Shown here one piece after another: positions 52,738-61,475 of a stretch of DNA of 64,000 nt (positions are counted from its first letter, which is position 1; the number at the start of each line of letters is the position of its first letter). The notes under the pieces were generated by a model. That model had not been told where the DNA came from. It made no database searches and was given only the letters and a program-made list of their open reading frames with translations. A program made the position numbers and the translations under genes. Source of the stretch: Methanobrevibacter sp. (GTDB taxonomy: Archaea; Methanobacteriota; Methanobacteria; Methanobacteriales; Methanobacteriaceae); assembly GCF_015062985.1 (NCBI RefSeq), contig NZ_SUTI01000007.1:1-64000 (forward strand). Direction: 5' to 3'.

Positions 52738-53364
52738 ATGGAAATAGATTTAGCTTCAATCGGAATGGAAAAAGGAAGACAATACGAAACAATAATCACG
52801 ACAGTTAACAACGAAAATTTAAAAAATGCCGCCCCTATAGGGGTATTGTGTTCCGGAAAGGATATTATAATAAACCGCATTTTCAAGGGCAGTCATACTT
52901 TGGACAACATCATTCTGCAAAGAGAGTTTATTGCAAACATCACACATGATCCTGAACTATTCACCAAATCAACCCTTGGAAATTTGCCTCCGGAGTGCTT
53001 CAATGAAAATAATTCCCTGAAGGATGCTGAAGCCTATTTTAAATGTGAAGTAATTAGTTTAAAGGAAGCCGTAAAACAAAGTGACCCCATCCGAAAGAAA
53101 GAAGAAGCAATTGTCATCAAGTCAAGAGTTACCGAAATTGTAATCAATAAACCTACAAAAGCGATGAATAGAGGATTTGGCTATGTCATTGAAACGTTAT
53201 CCAATTTTACCCGTTTTGACCTTGTGGATGAAAAGCAAAAAGAATTGTATCTTAACAGATTCAGGGAAGCGAATCGCGTTGTAAAAAAAATCGGTTACAA
53301 ACAGGACATGCAAGCAATGGAAGCAATAAAAAAAGAGTTAATAAAAAAAGGTTACGAACCTTAA
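52738..53364 (+). CDS. DUF447 family protein
   Basis: 208-residue archaeal protein of DUF447, a family with a flavin-reductase-like split barrel that probably binds FMN. The pattern YETIITTVNNENLKNAAPIG at the start and REFIANITHDPELFTKSTLG match it. The C-terminal part is helical and basic. Function unknown. The gene overlaps the convergent adenine deaminase gene by 4 bases at the 3' end. No strong ribosome binding site at the ATG. Confidence 0.78.
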   Translation: MEIDLASIGMEKGRQYETIITTVNNENLKNAAPIGVLCSGKDIIINRIFKGSHTLDNIILQREFIANITHDPELFTKSTLGNLPPECFNENNSLKDAEAYFKCEVISLKEAVKQSDPIRKKEEAIVIKSRVTEIVINKPTKAMNRGFGYVIETLSNFTRFDLVDEKQKELYLNRFREANRVVKKIGYKQDMQAMEAIKKELIKKGYEP

Positions 53365-55076
53365 TTTTTAATAACATCAATAAAATCAAATGAATCTCCG
53401 TCAAATAGCCCCCTATCAGAAATTTTTAAAGATGGAATTACTAAAAGAGCCATGAATGCCATAGTCATGAATGGGGATTGCAGTTCACATCCTAAAGCCT
53501 TAGCCATATGATGTAAAATACCCAACTTATTGGCAACATCATATGCGTCTTCATTACTCATAAGCCCTGCAATCGGAAGCGGCAATGAATCGGAGAAGTC
53601 CTCACTCACAACGGCAATACCTCCACCATCCTCAATGACCTTATTGACGGCTTGTGCCATCATTTCAGAATTATAACCCACCGCTATAATATTATGAGAG
53701 TCATGAGCAACAGATGAAGCAATAGCTCCCTTTTTAAGACCAAAACCTTTAATAAAAGCATTGGAAACAGTATTGCCACCATAACGCTCCACCACGGATA
53801 TTTTTAAAACATCCTGAAAAATGTCGGGCTGGACAATACCATCTTTAACATATAATTTTGCAGTGGCTTTTTTAGTTAATAAATCCCCATCGAAACATTC
53901 GATTACATTAACTTCACATTCATCACTATCATAATGTATATCAAAATCCTCAGGTGTTTTTTTAGAAGCGTTGATTGAATTGGAAGGTTCAATTTCCGGA
54001 ACATCAAATAAGACATTTTCACCATCGAAAACACATTCGCCAGCAACATATGTCTTTAAGACATTGCAGTCATATATGCTGTCAACAATTACGAAATCCG
54101 CCTGCGTACCTTCCATTATAATTCCGCAATTCAACTTATAATGGTATGCTGGATTAATTGTCACCATGTCAATAGCTTTTAAGATATCAATTCCTAAAGA
54201 AACTGCCTTTTTAATGGATAAATTCAAATGCCCCTTAATCAAATCATTTGGATGCTTATCATCACTAACTATAAAATCAAACATTGGAGAATATATTTTT
54301 CTTTCAAATACATCCGTATATAGAGCACCTAGCATTTCAGGATTTTTTATGAGTGACTTGCCTTCATCTATATTGAAAAGACCTTCCATATCCATAGCAG
54401 ATGAACCGTCACGAACCATAATTTTCATGCCTTTAATCTTTTTTTCAAAAGCTTCTATAATATTGCTGCATTCATGGTCCGTACTTATACCATGAGCAAG
54501 GTATTTATCCAAATCTTCACGAGAAAGCAGAGGCGCATGACCATCGATCGGCTTTCCATATTTTTTTGCCAATTCCAATTTTCTGATGACTTCCTCATCG
54601 CCATTTATAACACCAGGGAAATTCATCATTTCCCCCAATGCAACAATTTCATCTTTTTTAAGCAGATATTCAATATCGGATGAATCAATAACAGCACCGG
54701 AAGTTTCAAATGAAGTGGCCGGCACACATGACGGTGCGGTGAAATAAAAATTAAATGGAACTTGGCTGGCATTTTTAATCATTGCTTCAATACCCTCAAT
54801 TCCTAAAACATTAGCTATTTCATGAGGGTCACAAACCACAGAAGTAGTACCGTGGCGAACAGCAATTTTAGCAAATTGTGCAGGAGTAATCATACTGCTT
54901 TCAATATGAATATGTGAGTCAATAAATCCGGGAATAATTAACCCCTTAACATCCACAAGTGTTTCCTCATTGACTGTGATTGGAGCGACTTCCGTAAAAA
55001 TTCCATTTTCAATTGTAATCCTAACAGGACGAATTGTATTGGAGACAACATCATAAATATAAGCTGTAAAACTCAT
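53361..55076 (-). CDS. ade: Adenine deaminase
   Basis: 571-residue amidohydrolase converting adenine to hypoxanthine. Metal ligands appear in GFIDSHIHIESSMI (near residue 52) and in later motifs GHAPLLSREDLDKYLAHGIS and VSDDKHPNDLI. The C-terminal domain (FIKGFGLKKGAIASSVAHDS, SEDFSDSLPLPIAG) is that of bacterial and archaeal Ade, and length is normal. It is 2 bases after the TIGR00300 gene, with GAGGAAT upstream. Works in the same pathway as purine uptake by the permease at 58119. Confidence 0.93.
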   Translation of the reverse strand: MSFTAYIYDVVSNTIRPVRITIENGIFTEVAPITVNEETLVDVKGLIIPGFIDSHIHIESSMITPAQFAKIAVRHGTTSVVCDPHEIANVLGIEGIEAMIKNASQVPFNFYFTAPSCVPATSFETSGAVIDSSDIEYLLKKDEIVALGEMMNFPGVINGDEEVIRKLELAKKYGKPIDGHAPLLSREDLDKYLAHGISTDHECSNIIEAFEKKIKGMKIMVRDGSSAMDMEGLFNIDEGKSLIKNPEMLGALYTDVFERKIYSPMFDFIVSDDKHPNDLIKGHLNLSIKKAVSLGIDILKAIDMVTINPAYHYKLNCGIIMEGTQADFVIVDSIYDCNVLKTYVAGECVFDGENVLFDVPEIEPSNSINASKKTPEDFDIHYDSDECEVNVIECFDGDLLTKKATAKLYVKDGIVQPDIFQDVLKISVVERYGGNTVSNAFIKGFGLKKGAIASSVAHDSHNIIAVGYNSEMMAQAVNKVIEDGGGIAVVSEDFSDSLPLPIAGLMSNEDAYDVANKLGILHHMAKALGCELQSPFMTMAFMALLVIPSLKISDRGLFDGDSFDFIDVIKN

Positions 55077-55078
55077 TT

Positions 55079-56299
55079 TTATTCCTCATTTAAAGCATTG
55101 TAAAGAAGTGGTAAAAATGTTCCGATATCTGTAACGATACCAACTACCTGTGCACTTCCCCTGTCAGACAATTTAGTAACAGTGGATGGGTTTATATCAA
55201 CACAAATGCTTTTAACTCTTGAAGGCAGGAGATTACCAGTTGCAATTGAATGGAGCATTGTTGCAATCATAATTACCATGTCAACTTCCTGAGCATAGTG
55301 TCTCATCAACTTTTGTGCCTCAATTACATCCGTTATAACATCAGGAAGAGGCCCGTCATCACGGATGGAACCTGCGAGAACATATGGAACATCATTTTTG
55401 ATACACTCATACATGATTCCGCCTGTCAAAGTACCGTCTTCAACGGCATTTTTGATTGATCCTGATTGATTGATTCTGTTGATTGCCCTCATATGGTGAG
55501 TGTGACCATGAGCTACAATCTTACCTGTTTCAACTTCAATACCTAAAGATGTGCCGAACAAGTTTGATTCAATATCATGAGTAGCTAAAGCATTACCGGC
55601 CATAATAACATCAATATATCCGTCTTTTATCAAAGAAGCAAGATATTTTCCAGATCCAGTGTGAACAATAGCTGGTCCACCAACAATTCCGATTTTTCCT
55701 CCTTTTGCTTTGATTTCCTTCATTTCACTAGCAATGCCATTAATCAAATTCATTAAAGGCTTTTCAGAGGATACTTCGCTGTTCATGAACTCAAATACCT
55801 GCTGTTCATCCCTTGATCTGTGAGGTGGTGTAACCTTAACACCTTCAAGACCGACAACAATCTTATCGCCTGCTTTTACATCAGCAATCGGTTTGACAAA
55901 AGCTCTCCTTTTCGCTTCATCGACAACGACCAAACAGTCCATTTCAATTTCTTCAACAGGAATCCAATCCCCATCATAGAAAATATGAGTGGTATGATTG
56001 GATGATGAATAAAAGCCTTCAGGAGCAACCTTATCCTTTGTTGATGCAACAAGTTTTACTTCTTTAATCTCATCAATTGACGCACCAAGAACAGATAATT
56101 CATCTAAAATAGACTCTAACAATTCGGGAGAATCCGCGGAAACTTCAATTTTCGCATGACTAATGTCTGATTTCTTACGTCCAACGTCAATTTCCAAAAT
56201 ATCAAATTCTCCACCTTTGTCCATGATTATGCCCATTGTTTTGGTTAATGTCAACGAGTCAATAATATGGCCCGAAAGCTCAATAATTCTTTTATTCAT
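55079..56299 (-). CDS. TIGR00300 / LOR-SDH domain protein, probable ornithine cyclodeaminase
   Basis: 406-residue protein of a methanogen family related to the C-terminal half of cyanobacterial arginine dihydrolase AgrE; the Methanococcus maripaludis homolog acts as an ornithine cyclodeaminase (ornithine to proline plus ammonia). The NAD-binding part has GKIGIVGGPAIVHTGSGKY; other conserved segments are HGHTHHMRAINRINQSGSI and AGSIRDDGPLPDVITD. ATG at 56299 has GGAG 9 bases upstream; an ATG at 56314 is just before that site. Two bases before the ade gene start. Confidence 0.78.
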   Translation of the reverse strand: MNKRIIELSGHIIDSLTLTKTMGIIMDKGGEFDILEIDVGRKKSDISHAKIEVSADSPELLESILDELSVLGASIDEIKEVKLVASTKDKVAPEGFYSSSNHTTHIFYDGDWIPVEEIEMDCLVVVDEAKRRAFVKPIADVKAGDKIVVGLEGVKVTPPHRSRDEQQVFEFMNSEVSSEKPLMNLINGIASEMKEIKAKGGKIGIVGGPAIVHTGSGKYLASLIKDGYIDVIMAGNALATHDIESNLFGTSLGIEVETGKIVAHGHTHHMRAINRINQSGSIKNAVEDGTLTGGIMYECIKNDVPYVLAGSIRDDGPLPDVITDVIEAQKLMRHYAQEVDMVIMIATMLHSIATGNLLPSRVKSICVDINPSTVTKLSDRGSAQVVGIVTDIGTFLPLLYNALNEE

Positions 56300-56398
56300 A
56301 ACAATATGCTCCATATATTAATTAATATTATAACTATGTTTTGAATGATATTTAATGATATTGTTATGTTAAAAAAAAGAAAAAAAGAAAAGATTAAA

Positions 56399-56701
56399 TT
56401 ATTTTACAAAATTTGATTGAATTACTTTACCTACAAATCCACCAAAAACGCCTAATATGACATAAATTGGTATGGTAAATACGGTTAACATGAAAAAACT
56501 TGAGATAATTCCTATTATGGCTCCATAAACTAAAGCATATTTTGTTGAATTAACAGTGAGAAAACCTGAAACTGCTGAACCGATCATCACCCAAAATAAA
56601 TGTAATATGCCCATTGGAAAAATTAAAATAAGAATTACAGATATGATTGTCCCAATTATTACCGGTTTGAATTCAAAATCATTTACAATATCTTCTGACA
56701 T
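56399..56701 (-). CDS. DUF5518 small membrane protein
   Basis: 100 residues with three or four hydrophobic segments and glycine-rich turns (GSAVSGFL, GAIIGIISSF, GVFGGFVGK), the pattern of DUF5518 proteins found mostly in methanogens. Function unknown. GGTGGAGAT precedes the ATG at 56701. It follows the secreted protein at 56713 by 11 bases. Confidence 0.68.
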   Translation of the reverse strand: MSEDIVNDFEFKPVIIGTIISVILILIFPMGILHLFWVMIGSAVSGFLTVNSTKYALVYGAIIGIISSFFMLTVFTIPIYVILGVFGGFVGKVIQSNFVK

Positions 56702-56712
56702 AATCTCCACCA

Positions 56713-57177
56713 TCATTTTATTATTTCTGCAAGCAATTCATCATGCTGCATTCCTTCATCAGCATAAACATATGGAATATCCAATACAACATATTTATTA
56801 TTATCCAAATAACAATATGCATATCTAGGACCACCGGAAAAAACCTTTCCATAACCTTCTTTTCCATCAATTACTTCTTTTTGATAACCTTTTTTAATTA
56901 ATGAAGAATATAACGAATTAGCATCCCCATCATAATCCATGACAGCTATCTCAATATATTGATGGTTTTCATTATTTTTGTATGAAAATACTTCATTATA
57001 GCTAACACTGTCTGCATGTTCCTGTTCAACTTCATCAAATCCATCTGGCAGGTGAAAACTGACCCCATTAACGGTCACATCAGTTCCACTATCAAATGGC
57101 CAAAAAGCATTAACACTAGATAAAGAAAAAATTACTGCCAAAAATACAAACAAACAGAACATTAATTTCTTATTCAT
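56713..57177 (-). CDS. Hypothetical secreted protein with PsbP-like character
   Basis: 154 residues: signal peptide MNKKLMFCLFVFLAVIFSLS and cleavage near VNA, then a short mature domain with VNGVSFHLPDGFDEV and repeated aromatic residues toward the end (YAYCYLDNNKYVVL). The VSFxLPxGF pattern is frequent in methanogen secreted proteins that are often described as PsbP-like. No further function. AAAGGTGGAATT precedes the ATG; the frame opens earlier but those starts lack a binding site. Confidence 0.6.
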   Translation of the reverse strand: MNKKLMFCLFVFLAVIFSLSSVNAFWPFDSGTDVTVNGVSFHLPDGFDEVEQEHADSVSYNEVFSYKNNENHQYIEIAVMDYDGDANSLYSSLIKKGYQKEVIDGKEGYGKVFSGGPRYAYCYLDNNKYVVLDIPYVYADEGMQHDELLAEIIK

Positions 57178-57193
57178 TAATTCCACCTTTTTT

Positions 57194-57223
57194 AAAAAAA
57201 AAATGAAAAGCAATAAATTGCTT
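57194..57223 (-). terminator. Hairpin overlapping the stop codon of the 57222 gene plus T10
   Basis: AAGCAA (57208-57213) and TTGCTT (57218-57223) with loop TAAA, then ten T on the minus strand at 57203-57194. The TAA stop at 57224-57222 is partly in the stem. Confidence 0.55.
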
Positions 57224-57680
57224 AATCAAATGAAATAGTGTTTGCATATTCCTTAGCAAGATTTAAATCATTGCAACCAACAAAGACTGTTGTATTTTTC
57301 GGAGAAGAGACACCAACAAAATACTTTGCAGCATATTGTGCATTTTCTGGTGAAGTAGTATCCTCAAAGATTGTTAAATTTCCTTCAACTTTTGGATTTT
57401 CAATAAATAAGGTGTTGCTTTTTAATTTAGGAACTAGCTTATCCATACCATCTTCATAATAACATACTATGATACTTTCATTATCCACCCAAGACCTATT
57501 AGATAAAAATAGTCCAAAACCCATATCGTCAGCTTTTGGATAAAAAGTACTGTTATTAGTACTATTCATTTTAAATAAACCATTGAAATCTTTTTCAGTT
57601 GTCAAATCAGCTGCACAAACAGTAGCCACTGATATTGCAGCTATTAACACTATTAACAAAGCTAAAATTTTTCTATTCAT
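57222..57680 (-). CDS. Hypothetical secreted protein
   Basis: 152 residues with a signal peptide (MNRKILALLIVLIAAISVA, cleavage near VCAAD) and a mature part containing Asn-rich potential glycosylation sites (NSTNNSTF). No domain recognised; the ending FVGCNDLNLAKEYANTISFD resembles other short methanogen secreted proteins. Divergently transcribed from the wHTH gene across a perfect 16-bp palindrome, so it may be that regulator's target. Confidence 0.6.
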   Translation of the reverse strand: MNRKILALLIVLIAAISVATVCAADLTTEKDFNGLFKMNSTNNSTFYPKADDMGFGLFLSNRSWVDNESIIVCYYEDGMDKLVPKLKSNTLFIENPKVEGNLTIFEDTTSPENAQYAAKYFVGVSSPKNTTVFVGCNDLNLAKEYANTISFD

Positions 57681-57737
57681 AGAAAACCTCCATAATTTGT
57701 AATGATAAATATGTTACACACATAATATAAACATTGC

Positions 57738-57753
57738 TATTAGCATGCTAATA
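57738..57753. promoter_or_regulatory. 16-bp perfect palindrome TATTAGCATGCTAATA between divergent genes
   Basis: It lies 58 bases from the secreted-protein ATG and 45 from the wHTH ATG, in the only intergenic space between them. A dimeric wHTH regulator binding here could control both genes. Confidence 0.55.
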
Positions 57754-57797
57754 TCATATAGATATCTATTAAATAGCTAAAATAAAAATTAAAAATC

Positions 57798-58076
57798 ATG
57801 AACAAAAAAGATGATATGAGCATCATATCCCTACTGGCACGTTCCAAAAAAAGAATCAAGGTTCTGAAATCATTGGAAAACGAAGATAAAATTCCATCAA
57901 AAATAAGCAAAGATATTGATGACAACAGCAATCACGTGTCAAAATATCTAAAGACATTGAAGGAAGCGGAGCTAGTAGAATGCCTTAACGAAAACGATAA
58001 ACGATACAGATTTTACAGCATTACCGATAAAGGCAAATACTACTTGGATAAAGTAGAAAAAGATTATAAAGACTAA
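57798..58076 (+). CDS. Winged helix-turn-helix regulator
   Basis: 92-residue DNA-binding protein. SIISLLARSKKRIKVLKSLE, then IPSKISKDIDDNSNHVSKYLKTLKEAEL (recognition helix and wing) and FYSITDKGKYYLDKVEK, a layout like archaeal MarR/ArsR-type wHTH proteins. No ligand cysteines. No ribosome binding site before ATG, and an AT-rich TATA-like stretch about 25-30 bases upstream suggests a leaderless message. The palindrome at 57738-57753 is its likely operator. Confidence 0.82.
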   Translation: MNKKDDMSIISLLARSKKRIKVLKSLENEDKIPSKISKDIDDNSNHVSKYLKTLKEAELVECLNENDKRYRFYSITDKGKYYLDKVEKDYKD

Positions 58077-58081
58077 TTTTT

Positions 58082-58123
58082 AAAAAAAAAGAAAAAATTT
58101 AAACTCACAAAAGTGAGTTTAAA
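58082..58123 (-). terminator. Hairpin overlapping the NCS2 stop codon plus T-tract
   Basis: TTTAAACTCAC (58098-58108) and GTGAGTTTAAA (58113-58123) form a perfect 11-bp stem with a four-base loop; the TAA stop at 58121-58119 is in the stem. A T-rich run follows on the minus strand at 58097-58082. It may also stop the convergent wHTH transcript. Confidence 0.7.
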
Positions 58124-59456
58124 GTCCGAAGAACAGGTATATTATAAATACAATAACCATTAACCAGATACCCCAACCTAGCTCTTTTGCTTTTCCACTG
58201 GCTAAGCTTGCAACTGCGTAAATAACGAATCCCCAAGCAATACCTAGTGAAATGGAGTAGGTTAAAATCATCATGACAATGGTAATGAATACAGAAGCTG
58301 CAACAATTAAGTTATCCCATTCAACATCTTTTAATTGTCCAATCATTAAGACACCTACAATTACAAGTGCTGCACAAGTAACAGGAGAAGTGAATAATGC
58401 TAATACCAATGGAGCAAAGAATATTGAAAGGATAAATAAAATACCGGTGACAACAGCTGTTAAACCAGTTTTACCACCGAGACCAATACCGGTTGCACTT
58501 TCTACATATGCTGTAACGGTACTTGTACCGAATGCTGCACCAACAATACCCCCAACAGCATCAGCTAAGAATGCATTTTCAATTCCGACAGCCTGACCTT
58601 CTTCATCGATAAATCCACATTGTCTACCTAATGCCATTAAAGTTCCAGTTGTATCGAAGAATGTTACGAATACAAGTGAGAACAACATCATTATCAAGTT
58701 TGGAATGTTTGAGAATAACTGTCCAAATCCTTTGGTAAATCCTGCAAATAATGATACATCAAAATTAGCTGAAATGAATTGTGCTGGAATGGATGGCATT
58801 AACATGTCACCTGCACCATATCCTAATGCAGTGAATATTACACCAATAATAGCAGTTACAACTAATCCGATAAATACAGCAGCTGGTACTTTTTTTACAA
58901 ATAAAACTAAAGTAATAATAATACCAATTAATGCAAGAAGTGCTGGAGCAGACAAGAGTGATCCCATAGTAACAAAAGTAGAAGGATCAGCGACAATGAT
59001 TCCTGCACCTTTAAGACCAAGGAATGCTAAGAAAAATCCAATTGCAGCACCAATACCAAGTTTTAAATCAAGAGGAATAGCATTTAAAATAGCTTCCCTT
59101 AAACCAGAAATGGTAATGATTAAAAAGATAATGCTTGAAATGAATACTGCTGCAAGCGCAGTTTCCCAAGTGTTTCCCATTCCTAAAATGATTGTATATG
59201 TAAATAATGCATTAAGTCCCATACCTGGAGCTAATCCAACTGGGTATTTAGCAACTAGCCCCATAATTATACTAGCCACACCGGAAGCAATCGCGGTAGC
59301 AAAAAATACTCCGGTAGCAGGCATACCACCATCAGCCAAGATTACAGGGTTTACACCTAAAATGTAAGCCATAGCGAGAAATGTTGTGATACCTGCAAGA
59401 ATTTCTGTTTTAAAATCAGTTCCATTTTCCTTAAATTTGAAAAAATTTTCCAACAT
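58119..59456 (-). CDS. NCS2 family purine permease (AzgA-like)
   Basis: 445-residue membrane transporter with about 12-14 hydrophobic segments, very likely taking up hypoxanthine, guanine or adenine. It opens MLENFFKFKENGTDFKTEIL and LAMAYILGVNPVILADGGMP, with the conserved VAKYPVGLAPGMGLNALFTY and FVTFFDTTGTLMALGRQ motifs and ESATGIGLGGKTGLTAVVTG, all hallmarks of the AzgA subgroup. GAGGTGTT precedes the ATG at 59456. The 104-base spacer upstream carries nothing else clear. Confidence 0.92.
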   Translation of the reverse strand: MLENFFKFKENGTDFKTEILAGITTFLAMAYILGVNPVILADGGMPATGVFFATAIASGVASIIMGLVAKYPVGLAPGMGLNALFTYTIILGMGNTWETALAAVFISSIIFLIITISGLREAILNAIPLDLKLGIGAAIGFFLAFLGLKGAGIIVADPSTFVTMGSLLSAPALLALIGIIITLVLFVKKVPAAVFIGLVVTAIIGVIFTALGYGAGDMLMPSIPAQFISANFDVSLFAGFTKGFGQLFSNIPNLIMMLFSLVFVTFFDTTGTLMALGRQCGFIDEEGQAVGIENAFLADAVGGIVGAAFGTSTVTAYVESATGIGLGGKTGLTAVVTGILFILSIFFAPLVLALFTSPVTCAALVIVGVLMIGQLKDVEWDNLIVAASVFITIVMMILTYSISLGIAWGFVIYAVASLASGKAKELGWGIWLMVIVFIIYLFFGL

Positions 59457-59572
59457 ATAACACCTCATCAGAAAAACATATACCTTCTGATAGTATTATT
59501 TATAAAAAAAAGTAGTATTAAATTTAACTATAAAAATTCAAATTCAAAAAAAATTCGAAATGAAAAAGCAAT

Positions 59573-60439
59573 CTATTCGACCAATGTTAAAAAGTCATAG
59601 ATTATTTTAGCGGCGACAATGGCTGTACTGTCTCCAAGCTTGTTGCTGGCAGTCTCGACAACGTCAAAACCGACTACATTTTTACGAACTAATGATTCGA
59701 GTATTGTTTCTATTTCAGAGACAAATAAACCTCCAGGAGTAGGGTTGCCTACATTTGGAGCGAACGCCGGATCCACAACATCCATATCAACTGAAATGTA
59801 AATCGGACCATCAATATTTATCAGATAATATTCTATTGCATCCATATGCCTGTGAACATCCTTGTTTCTGAATGTTTGAATATTATAAGTTGATTTCACG
59901 AATTCCTCTTCATCCTGAGATGATGAACGAATGCCAATCTGGACCAGATTTACTCCCATCTCATGGACTCTTCTCATGACTGTGGCATGGGAATATTTCT
60001 CGCCAATGAAACTGAACGCCAAATCTCTATGAGCGTCCAAATGAATAACTGTTAATTTTTCATGTTTTTCATATAATGCCTTAATGGCACCAATTGATGC
60101 GGAATGCTCCCCACCTATGATAATCGGCTTAATATTCAAATCAATCAGTTCATTGACTGTATCCTCTACAATCTGACAAGTTGACTCGCAGTTTCCAGGA
60201 ACTACATTAACATCGCCAAAATCATAAAAATCAGTTGTTAAGTCTTTATTAAAAACAGAATTATATTTTTCAAAACCAAATGATGCTTCCCTTACAACAA
60301 TTGGTCCTAAACGTGCACCGGAATGATAAGAAGTAGTACTGTCAAATGGAACTCCGATAATTCCAAATGAATTTTCTTTTAAATCCTCAATTTCCCCTGA
60401 GAATGCAAATTTCCATGGTTCATATGTATTTAATAGCAT
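59573..60439 (-). CDS. speB: Agmatinase (SpeB-like ureohydrolase)
   Basis: 288-residue manganese enzyme turning agmatine into putrescine and urea. The metal-binding motifs are HLDAHRDLAFSF (DxHxD type; here LDAHRD), GGEHSASIGAIKA and VDMDVVDPAFAPNVGNPTPGG. Arginase and guanidinobutyrase use the same fold, but the archaeal context with PdaD nearby favours agmatinase. It lies 38 bases after aIF5A in the same direction, a pairing seen in several archaea because putrescine leads to the spermidine that supplies hypusine. Confidence 0.9.
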   Translation of the reverse strand: MLLNTYEPWKFAFSGEIEDLKENSFGIIGVPFDSTTSYHSGARLGPIVVREASFGFEKYNSVFNKDLTTDFYDFGDVNVVPGNCESTCQIVEDTVNELIDLNIKPIIIGGEHSASIGAIKALYEKHEKLTVIHLDAHRDLAFSFIGEKYSHATVMRRVHEMGVNLVQIGIRSSSQDEEEFVKSTYNIQTFRNKDVHRHMDAIEYYLINIDGPIYISVDMDVVDPAFAPNVGNPTPGGLFVSEIETILESLVRKNVVGFDVVETASNKLGDSTAIVAAKIIYDFLTLVE

Positions 60440-60477
60440 AATTAATCTTAAAGGAAAATATAAGAGAAATAGAATCT

Positions 60478-60876
60478 CTAGTTAGATCCTCTAGTTCTCA
60501 TTATTTTCATATTTCCTAAAGCGACAATGTATTCTACTTCAATACCTTCTACGATAGAATCTTTTAATTCTTCAGGCATTGGTAAGTCAATAGTATCATA
60601 ATTTTCCATGTCCATTAATTGAACAGTGTCGCCTTGGATAGAAATAACTTGTCCTAATCTTTTATCGATGATTGGAGTGTCCACTTTACTGTCTACAGGT
60701 TTTACAAGACTTCTTTTTTGACCATCGAATACACCGATAGCTTCGATTCTAGCTTTTGCAGCTCCGTGTTTACCTGGAGATGAAGTAGAATAGCTAACTA
60801 TTTTACAAGCTTCTCCTCCTAAAACAATATATTTTCCAACTTTTAATGTTTTAATTTCTACAACTTTTGTTGACAT
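60478..60876 (-). CDS. eif5A: Translation factor aIF5A
   Basis: 132-residue archaeal homolog of eIF5A, which helps ribosomes through difficult peptide bonds. The modification site is the Lys in SSPGKHGAAKAR (near residue 36), which deoxyhypusine synthase changes to (deoxy)hypusine. The N-terminal SH3-like part and the C-terminal OB-like part (VISIQGDTVQLMDMENYDTI) are both complete. ATG at 60876 follows GGAGG by 7 bases. Directly upstream of speB. Confidence 0.95.
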   Translation of the reverse strand: MSTKVVEIKTLKVGKYIVLGGEACKIVSYSTSSPGKHGAAKARIEAIGVFDGQKRSLVKPVDSKVDTPIIDKRLGQVISIQGDTVQLMDMENYDTIDLPMPEELKDSIVEGIEVEYIVALGNMKIMRTRGSN

Positions 60877-61037
60877 TAATTTTTCCTCCATTAAATAAAA
60901 ACCGGTTTTTAATCTGATAATAAAGGATTATTATTAGATTAATATAAATTATCTTTTCCATTTTATATAAAGTATTCGTTTAAAAAAGAAATTGTAATGA
61001 ATAATTATAAGATTAAAAAAAATTAATTTGAAGATGA

Positions 61038-61391
61038 CTATACTAATCCATTATTGATTGAATACAGCCACAAAGAAATAGCCGCCAATATTAAGATAAC
61101 AATGACCCATACTATGATAAATATCTTTTTAGCATCCTTCTGCCCTTTAACAATGTATTTTTCATCAGGCATGTCGCTGGTTCTTTTGCGGTTATTCTTA
61201 TAAAGCTCATCGTTTCTTAAATAATTATAAAAAGCACGTGATAAAAAATAGAAAACTACGACAAAAAATAGTCCTATAAACGGAACAGCTCTCCCTTTAA
61301 AGAATACTGCTATTATTGAAGATGCCACAAGCATCAATAGCATAAAAAAGCATGCTGATAATATTATCGAAAGGGATTTGTTTAAAATCAT
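61038..61391 (-). CDS. Hypothetical small membrane protein
   Basis: 117 residues with two N-terminal hydrophobic segments, a basic cytoplasmic middle (YKNNRKRTSDMPDEKYIVKG) and a third hydrophobic segment at the C-terminus. No domain recognised. ATG at 61391 follows AGGTGTCC. It is divergent from pdaD by about 84 bases. A run of eight T is 20-odd bases past the stop. Confidence 0.55.
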   Translation of the reverse strand: MILNKSLSIILSACFFMLLMLVASSIIAVFFKGRAVPFIGLFFVVVFYFLSRAFYNYLRNDELYKNNRKRTSDMPDEKYIVKGQKDAKKIFIIVWVIVILILAAISLWLYSINNGLV

Positions 61392-61475
61392 TAGGGACAC
61401 CTAAAATAATTTACATTTTTATCATTTAAATATCTTTTTAATATATAAAATACAAATCTAAAAACCAGTGATAAA

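Noticed and set aside
59490..59515. GTATTAT and GTAGTATTA upstream of the purine permease
   Set aside because: They resemble the importer boxes but neither has the GTA(A/T)TAC core and the spacing does not fit.
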